DNA of 64,000 nt from Clonostachys chloroleuca (lineage: Eukaryota > Ascomycota > Sordariomycetes > Hypocreales > Bionectriaceae), in assembly GCA_037952775.1 (NCBI GenBank), contig JBANAY010000003.1, positions 6,882,001-6,946,000 on the forward strand, in the 5' to 3' direction. Below, piece by piece: positions 10,347 to 21,255 of the stretch. The translations under genes and the position numbers were made by a program. The notes under the pieces were generated by a model. The model did no database searches. It saw only the letters and a program-made list of their open reading frames with translations, and was not told the DNA's origin. Numbering within the stretch: position 1 is the stretch's first letter; each line of letters starts with the position of its first letter.

Positions 10347-12314
10347 ATGGTACCGCATTCCGTCGATGACAGCGCTCTGCCAGAGCAGCCAAAGCCAGCT
10401 ACTACGAAGAAGCCTAATCCTTTTGCCTTGCCACTCAGGGACAAGCCACTCCCGAGGTCTACGCTCCAAATCCAGGACAGATTCATCGATGAACCTGAGC
10501 GTCTTCGGGTAGCTGTTATTGGTGCCGGCCTCACGGGCATCGAGGCCGGTGTCCTCCTCCCGGCAAAGGTTCCCAATATTGACCTGGTGATATACGAGAA
10601 GAACGCCGACGTGGTATGGATCGCTCACTTGAATTCCTCCCAAACTGTTGCTGATGTATCTAGGGAGGCACATGGTTTGAAAATATTTATCCCGGTGTAA
10701 GATGCGATATTCCTGCGCATGTGTACCAGAGCAGCTATGAGCCCAACACGCAATGGACAGAGGAGTTTGCGCAGGGCCCCGAGATTCGAGCGTGAGTCAT
10801 TCCAAGCGTCTTACGCTGTCCCCTTCCTCTGACACTGTCTGTCGTTAGGTACTGGCAAAAAATCGCCGAGAAGTACGGGGTGTACGATCTCATCAAGTTT
10901 GGTCACAGGGTGGACGAAATATCCTGGAATGAGGAAACATCTGAGTGGACAATTGAGGCCCATAACTTGAAGAACGCCTCTACACACTCGGCGAAATTTG
11001 ATTTCGTTGTCACGGCCATTGGTCGGTTCAACGCTTGGCGTCTTCCAGACTATCCAGGAATCTCTGATTTCAAGGGTCTCCTACGCCATACGTCAAATTG
11101 GGACCCAACATTTGATCCATCTGGCAAGAAGATTGCCGTTATTGGAAACGGGGCGAGCGGTATCCAGCTTGTGGCTAACATCCAGCCTCGAGTCGCATCT
11201 CTAGACCATTACGCTCGAAATAAAACGGTGAGTAGTATACATCAGCCTTGACTGTGCACAGCTAATCAGGTCTTTATTTAAGTGGGTGGCCAAGTCATTC
11301 GCAGGCGACGAGACGGACATCAAGCCCAAAACGATCCCACAGGAGCTGCGGGATTCTTTCAGCGACCCAGATGTCTACCTCAAGTACAGGAAAATTATCG
11401 AGGGAAAGTACTGGAGGGGCTTCCAGAACAACTTTAAGGGGTCTCAGGGACTTGACAATACCACAAAAGAACTCATAGACGTTGCGAAGGAGAGGACGGC
11501 GAGCAAACCGGGCCTGGTTGAAAAGCTCATTCCTGATTTCCCGCCTCATTGCAGGAGATTGACACCTGGCCCTGGGTACTTTGAAGCCATCACATCGGAT
11601 AATGTAAACTACATCCAGGATCGCATCAAGCGGTTTACGGAGACGGGGATAGAAACCGAGGACGGAACACACCGAGAAGTGGACGCCATCTTTTGCGCGA
11701 CTGGAGCTAACGTGGATATGGTCCCTCCGTTTAACATCCGGGCGTTCGGCCAGAATCTCCCAGATCTCTGGCGCGAAGGGGGAGCTCACGGTTTCCCATA
11801 CAGCTACCTCGGGATCGCCACGCCTGGGTTCCCGAACCTCCTGTTTCTTCTCGGGCCCAATGGAGCGGGCAAGTCTGGAAGCGTCCCGCACGCCGTAGAG
11901 GTGAATGTGACCGTCGTGGCCAAGATCCTGCGCAAAGTCTCCAGGGAGGGGATCAAAGCCATAGCACCCTCGGCCCAAGCGGCGGATGATTTTGTGCAGT
12001 ATGCAGACGCATTCTTCAACCAGACTGTCCTATCGGAGGACTGCAGCTCCTGGTACAACAGCGGGAAAGCTGGAAGCCGAATTCATGGACTCTGGCCAGG
12101 TAGCGGGGCACACATGAGTGTTGTTCACAGGGATCCGCGCTGGGAAGACTGGGTATATGAGTACAAGACACCAGAGAATCGGTTTGCGTGGTACTTCGGG
12201 AAAGGGTATACCGCTCAGGAGGTTGATCCTGAGTCCGATATGACCGAGTATCTATCTAAGCCTGGCCCTGTAGACCTTAGAGCTTTATATGAGCAATGGT
12301 GGAGAATACATTAG
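10347..12314 (+). CDS. Flavin-dependent Baeyer-Villiger monooxygenase, four exons
   Basis: Exons 10347-10613, 10664-10791, 10849-11227 and 11283-12314 join in phase to about 601 residues. The enzyme class uses FAD and NADPH to insert one oxygen of O2 next to a ketone, giving an ester or lactone. Visible signatures: the FAD Rossmann motif (VIGAGLTGIEAG, about residues 54-65); GGTWFENIYPG with RCDIPAH directly after intron 1; the Baeyer-Villiger fingerprint F-K-G-L-L-R-H-T-S-N-W; and the second nucleotide motif (VIGNGASGIQ). Length is typical of the cyclohexanone/steroid monooxygenase branch. No signal peptide, so cytosolic. No polyketide synthase, terpene cyclase or NRPS lies nearby, so the substrate cannot be inferred. 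The ATG at 10347 has good context (CAAAATGG). Class assignment is strong; substrate is unknown. Confidence 0.92.
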
Positions 12315-13823
12315 CTGTGAAATCTCGGTTGTGGAAATGTCAAGCTAACACAATACACACTCAAATCTAAATTTTGGTCATACGAAAATAGACTGATGTG
12401 AGCGATCGGTACATAATATACCATCCCCATTACTGGATCTGTCCATTGCGCGTTGTGACAAGATGCGCTGAGTCATTTCCAAGCATCTATGAAATCCAGC
12501 AAGCTGTTTACTATGAATGCAAGAAGAGGAAGAGTGCGGTAGTGTCTTCTCGAGGGCTGATGTGAGCGAGCCCAGCTTCTAATTTGGAAGCTATTAGGTT
12601 GGCCTCCTTAATTTGCCCACAATAAGCACAATAAAGCACACAATAACATTGAACCCCGATTGTTATGTTGAGCTTGGTCGCAAGACTCTGTTGGTGGCCT
12701 CAATCGTGTGTTGCACACTTAGCTATGTCCTTTTGTACTTTTTAACAACTATAACTTAAGAGAAGTGAACTGATGGTTGGATTTTCTACTGAATATTGAC
12801 ATGTACCAGCGTCAAGCACGCTGAGATTGCTTGTTTGCTACTCGCCATCATCAACCCTTTTGTCCCATTCATTGTAGCCCCTGTCTTTTTGTACCATCTC
12901 TCCTCGAAACAGCTCGGCGATTTTCTTTCGCTTGGAAGATACAGACCAGGTTTCCTCATGGCTCAGGATTGTCTGTTTGAAACACGCAATTGGATTCCAA
13001 ATATGGATGGTGAAATTCAAAGAACAACAGCTGTCATGGCACATACTGATCGCATTTGGAAACATAGACCGGGCATCATTCTTTTAGCCAGGCCCTCACA
13101 GTTGGCGCTAGATAAGGAGATGATGATGGTCCAGTTTAGTAGATGTCTTGAGTTAAGTTGCCATACAGTCAATCGCTTATCCTTGATGTCGTCCATCTCA
13201 GGCTGAACTATCGAATGCTCTGTAATTTCCGTGTGAACGACGATACCATCGGATGGTTTCCGTAAACGACATAGCATTAAACATACTCCTGCAGACGTGG
13301 TCGAATATATTTTTTGAGGTCTCGGCTGACTTATGTGCAGTCACAAATTTGTTAGTAAGGCCAAGCTTCAAACAGCAGTAGGACGGGTACTTCATTTTCT
13401 CTTCCCAGGTTTGTCTTACAGCTTTCTAGCACCGGCCCTCATCTCCACATACGTGCGGCTGAGTTTCCGGAATTGTCGATCCTGAGTAAGTATCTAATGT
13501 CTTTGGCCATCATTGCGTGTTTCTCTACTTGACAAGGGAGTTGTCCACAGAGCTGGTCGGCTATGAATTCCTAATATAAGTTGGCGAATCAGAGGGGAGA
13601 GTAGCCTTTAGAGGCGCCACGCCCCTACTTTAGCCAGCCGCAATACCTTGAACCGTCTATTTGTTTCTCGAGTAAATTCAAGGGTGTGCACGGAAGTAGC
13701 TACCATACGTTCATAAAACCAGATATCAACTTAAGTTCGACGCGTTATATAATGAGATCAATTTTTTGTTACTCATGTTGTAAATTCAAGGCTCCAAATC
13801 CCAAAATAATTCATGTTCATACG
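12315..13823. other. Spacer between monooxygenase and LURP-one-like gene
   Basis: About 1.5 kb holding the 3' regions of two convergent genes. The longest open frame (about 12796-13206, plus) starts at a TTG and matches nothing I recognise. No RNA or repeat recognised. Confidence 0.55.
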
Positions 13824-14699
13824 TTATGCCACGGCTACAGGAACTGATGCAGCATGATCGGCGGCAGGTGAGCTACCCGCTGCAACCTTAGACTCATATG
13901 ACTTGTGGTAGATCCTGACAAGTGCCATAATAGCCAGTGCCAGGAATGTCTCCCCCATTTCTCCACTCAACGCCGACCGATGAAATTCAAACACTCCTAG
14001 CTCGGTGTTCCTCTTGACGTAGTCGCTCTTGCAGTGCCATGTTGCCAGTGGAGGCGCCTCGAAGGGTGACCCTGCCGAAACTAGCGTCCAGTCCCTGCCC
14101 ATTCTCCCTTTCCGCCACTCAAAGGTATCGATAGTACCTCGGACAGGCGCGGTGAAGTAGTGGCTGGCCCCGCTCCTTTGAAGTTCACTGTCGAAGCCAT
14201 TTACGGAAAGAGTACACTTGGACCTCATGGGGTTCTTCTCTGTGCCATCTGCCACTACCTGGCCGAAACTTGTATCTCTGACTGTCGTCCTTCCGCCGCT
14301 CGTGCCCAGCTTGGCCGTGTAGGAAGGATGGGCCAGTGGCTGGTTCCCCGGCTCTATCGTTGCACTGCCTGTGATGGGCTTCACCCTGCTCCACATGTGG
14401 AAGGTCGGGGCAAGATTCTGAAACCCAACCTGGGGTTGAACGGTAGCAGCGCGATGTGACTTGTTCCGGGCCGAGATCTGGCTAGGTTTGGGCGGTGGAA
14501 CTGGGGGAACATCGAATCCATGCCGTGAGTAGCCTTCGACATAACCATGTGGTGGCTGTGGCCCCACATGTTCTTGAGGAAGTGGGGGAAGCTCCTTGTT
14601 CTTTGATAATGCGAGGCTGGGAAGGGGTCGAGAAGAGACAGAGCCATTGTGGCCTGCATGGTCCTGGGCGGCCATCGTTCTTGCAACAGCTGCGGACAT
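13824..14699 (-). CDS. LURP-one/tubby-like fold protein, paralogue A
   Basis: Single exon of 291 residues; ATG at 14699. The N-terminal third is Pro-rich and probably disordered (KNKELPPLPQEHVGPQPP, VPPVPPPKPSQ). The C-terminal domain resembles LURP-one-related/tubby C-terminal folds: short beta-strand segments, the motif TFEWRKGRMGRDW, then FEFHRSALSGEMGETF followed by a hydrophobic helix (LALAIMALVRIYHKS). The same order and spacing occur in the gene at 55235-56101 (ETFEWRQSKGRM, FRFHNEGSTGELGELF, VAVMSFIRLFE), so the two are paralogues. Such folds bind membranes or phospholipids in other eukaryotes; here that is only inference. The fold name is tentative, the paralogy is directly visible. 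Confidence 0.75.
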   Translation of the reverse strand: MSAAVARTMAAQDHAGHNGSVSSRPLPSLALSKNKELPPLPQEHVGPQPPHGYVEGYSRHGFDVPPVPPPKPSQISARNKSHRAATVQPQVGFQNLAPTFHMWSRVKPITGSATIEPGNQPLAHPSYTAKLGTSGGRTTVRDTSFGQVVADGTEKNPMRSKCTLSVNGFDSELQRSGASHYFTAPVRGTIDTFEWRKGRMGRDWTLVSAGSPFEAPPLATWHCKSDYVKRNTELGVFEFHRSALSGEMGETFLALAIMALVRIYHKSYESKVAAGSSPAADHAASVPVAVA

Positions 14700-15485
14700 G
14701 TCGCACCGCAGCCTTCGTTATCCTTCGGGTAACGAACGATACAGATGCGTCGTGGAGAACTTTGAAGATCGATATTAACCTAGTAGGCGTGGAGGTTATA
14801 TGTCCGATGCGATCCAGTAGTTTAGGTTTAGAGAGCAGGCCGATCAAAGCTCAGGTATCCAGCCCACCAAAAATCATCGGATGGAAATGTGTTTCAGCCC
14901 AGACAAAACAGCATCCTCACCGAATATTAAATACCATGCCAGACTGATCAGCATTGTATCAGATTATTACGTCGCATCATCTTTGGGTCCGTTGCGGGTC
15001 AAACGATGGACCCTGGAGAAATCTACGTCATTTTAGCGATCGTCATGTCCAAATTTGCAAATCACTTCTCCAGACGATTTCAGCTTATAGGGGTTCAGAA
15101 TCAATCGGGTATAGATTTTCATGGCGACTTGATCGGTCTGGCAATTCGACAGAATGGGAAAACCACGCTTAGAATATCATGTGCGAACTCGCCTCCCCAT
15201 TTGTGCATTTGAGTCAGGGCCAGGGGAAGGATAGGCAGGATTTGAGCCTGCTTTGCCCAATCGCGGGGGGTGACTGGAGCAGTGGCCAGCGCTTCCAGCC
15301 CCTGAGAGACTATACTGTATCACTTGATGATCGTGTCTATCCGCCAGTCCGGCTTGAGGGAATTGAGCGAATTGCTGACATCTGCCGCCAGCGTTGGTGG
15401 TTTGTCAATTTGTGTCGCAAAAGAAAACCTGGAGCTCCGATTGTCAACATCAAGATGGTATTTTCTGGGGCGAGGCAAAAATAGA
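14700..15485. other. Spacer between LURP-one-like gene and tRNA
   Basis: Contains the promoter of the minus-strand gene starting at 14699. Open frames on the plus strand are short and overlap without domain content. Nothing else can be supported. Confidence 0.5.
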
Positions 15486-15580
15486 TGGTCACTACCAGGA
15501 TCGAACTGGCGACGTCCGCATTACTAAGTATATCGATGATAATATTAGTACGGCACTCTAACCAACTGAGTTAAGCGACC
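15486..15580 (-). tRNA. tRNA-Ile (anticodon AAU) with 21-nt intron
   Basis: The minus strand folds as a complete cloverleaf. The 7-bp acceptor stem is GGTCGCT with AGTGACC (one G-U pair) plus discriminator A; D arm ACTC/GAGT; anticodon stem CCGTA/TGCGG; T arm GCCAG-TTCGATC-CTGGT. The loop reads CTAATA..A, giving anticodon AAT at 15546-15544, preceded by T33. A 21-nt intron (15522-15542) interrupts the loop after position 37, the canonical eukaryotic site. The A-box and B-box promoters are intact. Decodes AUU/AUC (A34 presumably converted to inosine). Confidence 0.93.
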
Positions 15581-16567
15581 ATGCCTTTATGCGAAACGAA
15601 GCAGATTATATTCACGGCCGGGTCACAGCACGAGAATAACAGAATCAGATGTTGATTTTGCTCAAGCATCACCGCCCGCCAAGGGAATGCTCGTTCAACA
15701 CAACGACCAGGAAACTAAGATTAAAATATCGTAAAGCTTCCATATTTCAACATTTGCTTATATTAAGATGCCTAGTTATTATTGATAGATGTACTGACCA
15801 TGAGTGAATACTTCAGACGCTGGTTATTGAGCCCTTTCTTCATGCTGGGCTTAGGGTAGGTCGTGCACTCTGGAAGAAATCACGTGCCAATCGCTCACAT
15901 ACAGAACGAACAAGATTTGATAAGATAAGCAACCTGGCAGCCACAACGCGACTAGCACTTACACGCTTTCCCAGTCAACGAGATGACGAAGTCGCTACAG
16001 TTAGGTAAGTGGGTTTTGCCTGTATTTAATTAGAACCATAGATAAGACTGAGATGCTTCAGCTGTCAACTAGACTTGCACATCCAACTCTGCTGACGACC
16101 GCCCGAACCCTTTCGCTCGGCGCAGGTACCCTGTAGAAGCCGAGCTGTGGCTGATGCGAACTCAATCAACGTGCTCAGGCGATGCGTAAATGACATCGAT
16201 ACCTCAACCCTTTTATATAGGCCTATTTCCGGCGGACGAGCCACTAACTGTTAGAAGCTAGGCCTCTGCTATCAGATATTAGACAATAACGAGATACCAG
16301 GGGTGTCCTTGCCTATTGGCTGCCTCCCCTTTACTCAAAATGCAGCTTTCAATTGACCAGCCACTCTTGCAGTCGAGCCTTGCCACAGGCTTCCTTTTGA
16401 CGCGGAATCTGAGACATTGAGTGCGGGGTCAAAGCGCACCCAAACACTATCCTGCGTGCCCCCCTCTTTTGTTGCTCTCCCGTTGCTCTCCCACTCCAAG
16501 TTCTAAGAGCGACCGGACGAATCCACTACCTAAGCAGTATCAGATACCTACTTTATTTCGGGCAATC
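15581..16567. other. Spacer upstream of C2H2 gene
   Basis: Nearly 1 kb with no convincing frame. A TATA-like element (TTTTATATAGG) near 16208 lies about 350 bases before the zinc-finger start at 16568 and may belong to it. The reading frame of that gene stays open upstream to about 16421 but without an ATG. Confidence 0.5.
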
Positions 16568-17441
16568 ATGGCATTTGAGTGTGGCTCGTGCGACCGCCTA
16601 TTCTGGGCTGGCTGGAAAGCAAGAGATCAACATTGCTCTGCAACAGGGCACCGCCATCCCGACTTCGAGTGCGATACGTGCTACTTTATCTTCGACAATG
16701 AACAGACCCGGCGCAGGCACATGGACATCTCGCGCCATTGGAACGATGCTGCTGTCCCGTGCAATGCCTGCAACTCGTTCCTCCCAACTGAGCAGGAGGC
16801 CAAGCAGCATGAGGCAGATGTTCATGTCCGATGCCGCCCATGCGACCGTGACTTCATGAACCGAAACAACCTTGTCCAGGTAGATCATCTCCTTATCAAT
16901 GACCAAGCCTGACGGCCCGTCATTCTGACTGCTAGATGTACAGCATTTGAACTCGTCCATCCACCGCCAGACGAAAGTCACATGCCCCTTTTGCAAATCT
17001 CAGCATGGCACCGCCACGGGCTTGGTACACCATTTGGAGCGGGGTTCTTGTCCTCGGGCACCTCTGGATAGGGACAGCCTCTACCGAGCAGTGAGGCAGT
17101 ATGATCCCAACGGAGTTGTTTCAAAGAAGCTGCTCGAGTGGAACGGCTCATCGTCCTATTCGGCTAATGAGCGGGCCTGGAATCCCTATGCCGAAGCCTT
17201 TGAGTGCTATCTATGCTCCAGGCTTTTCAACACGCTGAATGGCTTGAACCAGCACCTCAATTCTCCTGTCCACCAACAGGCGCTCTACCACTGTCCTAAC
17301 CCCAGCTGCCGCCGTGACTTCACCACGCTCGCGGCAACCATCAACCACCTGGAAAGCGAGTCGTGTGGGTTCATGAAGTTTCGGGCGGTCCAAACCAACG
17401 TTGAGCGGATTATCAACCCAAACAGAATGTTGCAGTTTTAG
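16568..17441 (+). CDS. C2H2-type zinc-finger protein, two exons
   Basis: Exons 16568-16879 and 16944-17441 join in phase (CAG then CAT; TACAG acceptor) to about 269 residues. The protein is built almost wholly from Cys/His modules: CGSCDRLFW with HCSATGH; CDTCYFIF with RRRHMDISRH; CNACNSFL with HEADVH; CRPCDRDF with a finger completed across the splice (NNLVQ-HLNSSIH); CPFCKSQH with HHLERGSC; CYLCSRLF with HLNSPVH; CPNPSCRRDF with HLESESC. The intron interrupts a finger, which supports the splice call. Spacing varies from the classical X2-C-X12-H form, as in fungal proteins with U1/BED-like fingers. Probably nuclear, binding nucleic acid. Targets unknown. Confidence 0.85.
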
Positions 17442-18222
17442 CTTGTTGTCGGCGTTCACCAGCAGATCGCATTGTAACACATTTAAGTGTTAAGGCGGCT
17501 TGAGCGATTCGCCTTAGAATGAAATTAGAAACATAGTAGGGCAATTGGGAATTGGAAAGTGCAGAAGATTAAAAAAAAACAATTCTGCTATGGCGAATGG
17601 AGGATAACGGGATAGATATATAATTATAGCGTGCTACGGTAATAACAAAAATCGAGTCATCGTCACTCTATTGCCTTGACAGAGCCAAATTAGAACTGAC
17701 GACGGAAGCAACTGCGAACATCCATCCCAAAGAGCACCAGTGCGTCTTTGTCTCTAATACGCATGCTCTTCCAACTTAGCCGTCGTAAGAAACGTGAAGC
17801 GGGAGATGTGATTGTGGGCTGCCTAAATCCGCCAGCTCTTCGTTCGGTGGGCAAAGTTATCTCGATTGGACGCCATAGCAGAAAGATGATATCGGTCTCG
17901 TTCGAGTAGCGCCGAAAATATGCCAATATTTTGGCCTCGCGTCCTAAGCACAGGTCTCTGGCTGACACAAGGCATTGCGACAGTTTGATCTGTTTCCTTA
18001 ATAGTTTAACTTCTATTACAATGGAGGTGAAAATAGCTTCATGGTGGCTCCAGAGCCGAATAGGTCGTTGTTGTGTTTATTATTGGGTATGATCGTGTAT
18101 CTAAAAGACTTTATATTTCTGTCTACGCAAAACCCTTTTCGTCGACTCCGGTTGGTTCGTTTGAACTACATGTAAAAGAGTAATGTCAGTTGAGTAGGAC
18201 ACATCCTCCTGCCCAGACTGTC
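17442..18222. other. Spacer between convergent genes
   Basis: The region between the zinc-finger stop and the regulator stop should hold both polyadenylation regions. An open frame on the minus strand (about 17690-17968) begins at GTG and matches no family I know. Nothing else seen. Confidence 0.5.
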
Positions 18223-19602
18223 CTACCTTTCGTGACTCGGAATCACCGGTCGCCACCCACGCCCAGAATGCCTCAACCCCCATCTCTCCAGAGCAGACGC
18301 ATCCTCTCCGATCCACCTCTCCATGCTCTCAATCCCAAAGTAGGTCGCCCGTAGCATCACACCTAAATCATCTACATCGTAAGTCGTGGCCTCTCTCATG
18401 TCTCTGGGCGTGCGGGCCATGATAGTTTCTAATCTGGGGAGATTATTCCAAGCAATCGTCCACTCATTGGCCGTCCTCGCCGTCCAGAGAGCACGCTGAA
18501 CGGAAAATCCCAAGCTCGCCATGCGCTCCTGTTTTGCGTAGTCCCAGCCTCTCCGCAAGAACCTATACACGCCAGATACCATCTCAGCATAAACCAAGGT
18601 CCGGCGGACGCTCTCTTTCCGTATCCAGGTCTCCCAGCTGTCCGGGGCGGAGCGGAAGAGGTCCATCTCGTTGTCCAGCACCTCGGTCCATGCGAGAAGA
18701 TTCTCCTGGTCCCGCTCGGCCTGTGCGACCAGGGCAGGGTCTCCCACGGAGAACAGCCGCATGGATTGGTACACGAGCAGAGCCTGTACCGGCGGCAGGA
18801 AGTCCATGTTGAATAGAGGCAGGTAGTTCTCCCTCGCCGCTTCTACCGCGCTGATGAGCAGCCTTGCTCTCCTCATGATTTCAGCTCTGACGATACCCGC
18901 GTTGGAAGGGTTCCTCATCGCCTGTAGAGCGCTTGCCGCCAGTGCATCCTGCAGAACGGCAGACGAGTTGGCCTGGGTGTGATGGATGAAGCAATTGTAC
19001 CCGTTCTGGGCCAAGGTGGCGGGCTGGTCCGCCATCAGCCGCGCAGCATATTCTGTACGAGGCTGAAAGTTGCTACCGGTGATTATGTCATTGCTCCAGG
19101 AGCTGCTTTGGCCCGCGGAGGGTAGGAGGGGGTTACTGCGGGAGCCGGCCGAGAGTCCGAGGTCAGACGGGGAAGTGAACCGCTGCTCGCCCAGGATGTC
19201 CTGGACAAGGGAGAACATCCCCGGGGACAGAGGCCGAGGAACGGACCCGAATGGATCGGACGGGGGTGCCAAGTAAGTAGGAATATGCATATTGGTGTAG
19301 TCATCCACGAGCAGTGAGGTGGGAGCTGGCAGTGTAAGCGTCCCCTGGCTGCTGAACTGCGCAACGCTGGTCGGATATTGCCCGCCATATCCTGACGACT
19401 GGGGCAATGGTGTATCTAGGCTGGAACTGCTAGCTGAGGATGCCTGGTCAATGACCCCAAGCCGTTGAGGGTAGACACAATCGATGCGTCTCATCTGACA
19501 TCGTGAGCAGACGGGCTCGGCCAGGTCGCACCGCCTCTTGGAGCGGACACATGCGCCGCAGGACTTGCGCCGCAGCGACTGGGATGACTTTTCTAATGAC
19601 AT
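18223..19602 (-). CDS. Zn2Cys6 fungal transcription factor
   Basis: I chose the ATG at 19602 (MSLEKSSQ), giving about 459 residues; the frame stays open a little upstream but starts only at TTG. The binuclear zinc cluster is complete close to the N-terminus: C-G-A-C-V-R-S-K-R-R-C, then C-S-R-C-Q-M-R-R-I-D-C, i.e. C-X2-C-X6-C-X6-C-X2-C-X6-C. Basic residues lie between the second and third Cys. A Ser/Pro/Gln-rich linker follows, then an alpha-helical C-terminal region (for example RAEIMRRARLLISAVEAA, WTEVLDNEMDLF) as in many small fungal cluster regulators. Nuclear DNA-binding regulator. It is divergent from the small gene at 20118 (515-bp shared intergenic region), but its targets cannot be inferred. 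Confidence 0.88.
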   Translation of the reverse strand: MSLEKSSQSLRRKSCGACVRSKRRCDLAEPVCSRCQMRRIDCVYPQRLGVIDQASSASSSSLDTPLPQSSGYGGQYPTSVAQFSSQGTLTLPAPTSLLVDDYTNMHIPTYLAPPSDPFGSVPRPLSPGMFSLVQDILGEQRFTSPSDLGLSAGSRSNPLLPSAGQSSSWSNDIITGSNFQPRTEYAARLMADQPATLAQNGYNCFIHHTQANSSAVLQDALAASALQAMRNPSNAGIVRAEIMRRARLLISAVEAARENYLPLFNMDFLPPVQALLVYQSMRLFSVGDPALVAQAERDQENLLAWTEVLDNEMDLFRSAPDSWETWIRKESVRRTLVYAEMVSGVYRFLRRGWDYAKQERMASLGFSVQRALWTARTANEWTIAWNNLPRLETIMARTPRDMREATTYDVDDLGVMLRATYFGIESMERWIGEDASALERWGLRHSGRGWRPVIPSHER

Positions 19603-20117
19603 ATTGGCATACTCCGCCGCTTTCCTGGAACGGGAATTGGGTCTTGCAGACAAGAAGAGCCCGGGCGTAGTGAACAAACCCCGACCTGGCCGCAGACCGA
19701 CTCGAGAACAGGAGCACGCACGTAAGAACGACGCGCCAAGTTACGTCTTCTCCTGACTGTCAGCAACTCAAAGACCCACGTTTGTCCGCTCCCCCACATT
19801 TGCCCGCCGCCTGTAACAGTAGTGGAGCTGGTTCGCCATCTTCATTGGTCAAGCTACTTGAGGCGGCGATGAGCTCCGCCGGTGTGAGAAGACTCAGAAC
19901 TCTGTATAGTGCTTTTGGTACAAATAGAATGAAGACGATGTTGTTAAATAGGCTGGAGACTTGGCCCTGTTCTGTGCTGCGGAATTCCACCACATGTATA
20001 GAATCACGCAGTATGACAACAGAACGATTAGAAATCAATGTTATGCCAGAGCTCGCACTCTGGCCTGATTACCAACTATATATATGATGGCAAAGCCCAG
20101 TTAAAAGACTACTCCAA
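19603..20117. promoter_or_regulatory. Shared divergent intergenic region (regulator and small protein)
   Basis: A 515-bp spacer separates the divergent starts of the Zn2Cys6 regulator (minus) and the small gene at 20118 (plus). A TATA-like run (CTATATATATG) near 20080 lies about 35 bases before the plus-strand ATG. That is close for a TATA box, so transcription may start near the codon or the internal ATG at 20190 may be used. Confidence 0.4.
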
Positions 20118-20672
20118 ATGGCAACTAAGATCTTCAGACATCGTGCCTTCAAAACTTTCAATTTCCAACCTATATCACTTTATACAACAATGGCCTCCTC
20201 TGATTCCCTGTCCAACTCCAGCTCGCTCGCTGACTGGTTTGATGGGTTCTCTCACATCATCTTCTTCCAACCGGACGATGCGCTGGCCGCAAAGACATTC
20301 GAAGAACGTGTCTCTGACGACGCGGTCATCAGGTAGGATAATTCTCGCTGTCGGCATGTGTAATTGAACAATACTAACTGCTCGTTATTTGCCAGAATCA
20401 ATCACGACCAGCTAGGAAAAGCCAAGTATTGGGGTATTATCAAAGCCGCCCGGGAAGCCAACCACATGGCAGTTCAGTCAAGCAAGGAGATCCATACCTG
20501 GAACGCTCCGGACGGGCTGGGTGGAGGTTGCGTCGCGCAGCTTGGTTATTTCACCACGACCAACAAGGAGGACGGGACTGAGACTGTTGGATCGTCACTT
20601 ACTTTGACCAATGTTCATGTGCGGGATGGGAAGAGGGTCTTGGTGGAGCTCACAGAGGTGATGAACGGATGA
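20118..20672 (+). CDS. Small protein, possibly NTF2/SnoaL-like, two exons
   Basis: Exons 20118-20332 and 20396-20672 join in phase (AG/A Arg codon; GTAGGA donor, TACTAAC branch, TTGCCAG acceptor) to about 163 residues. An internal in-frame ATG at 20190 would give 139. Sequence: a short helical N-terminus with a W-F-D-G-F motif, then alternating beta-strands (GGGCVAQLGYFTTTN, GSSLTLTNVHV, RVLVELTEVMNG). This suggests a one-domain alpha+beta cone fold such as NTF2/SnoaL. No signal peptide if the internal start is used; the longer start adds a basic N-terminus. Function not identified; the fold guess is weak, the gene model is good. Confidence 0.65.
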
Positions 20673-21255
20673 TCGTGGGTTCTGCTAATGCTCGAACGGG
20701 TAGAACCATAGCATCAGGTAGTTTAGGATACTTCTAAATGGCATTGCATATTTAGTCAAAGGTTTGAGTGCATTAAGATTACTGAAATGAGTTCCGCGAG
20801 CGTTCTGCTCGGAAAGTAGTTAGAGAGCAACCACTTAGAGAGCTGTTAATTGTGGTGTGGTTCCATTTGCTATTTGGTCGGATACGTAAGCTATAGGCAA
20901 GGAAGTTAAGAGGAGCGGATCGAACAGTTGGATACGAGTTAATTCGGTGTTTATTAGCCTATTTCACTATATTCATGGCTGGCCTATTGGATCGGCAATC
21001 AAGTCTCCGGCTAATGTTGATGATACTGTGCATCTCGCCGCGGGATATCCACAATTTGAATCATACTCTTGCCTTTAGTAGATATGATCCCCCCGAAATA
21101 TGTAGCATCGTGTTGTTGCACAAGCGGGCCAATGAAATAAGGTACGGCGTGTCAACCAAGGTCAGGCCGTTGAAGGCATCTGGGTTCCGGCTATTAAACC
21201 CCATGGGGCCCCCAGTTTCCTGTTATCAGCAGCGCCGATTTCTCATGAGCATTTA
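20673..21255. other. Spacer upstream of alpha-galactosidase
   Basis: 583 bases that must include the alpha-galactosidase promoter. No clear TATA box and no convincing additional frame. Confidence 0.5.

Noticed and set aside
12796..13206. Open frame of 136 codons with hydrophobic N-terminus
   Set aside because: It begins at TTG rather than ATG, has no domain or homology that I recognise, and lies in a 3' intergenic region.
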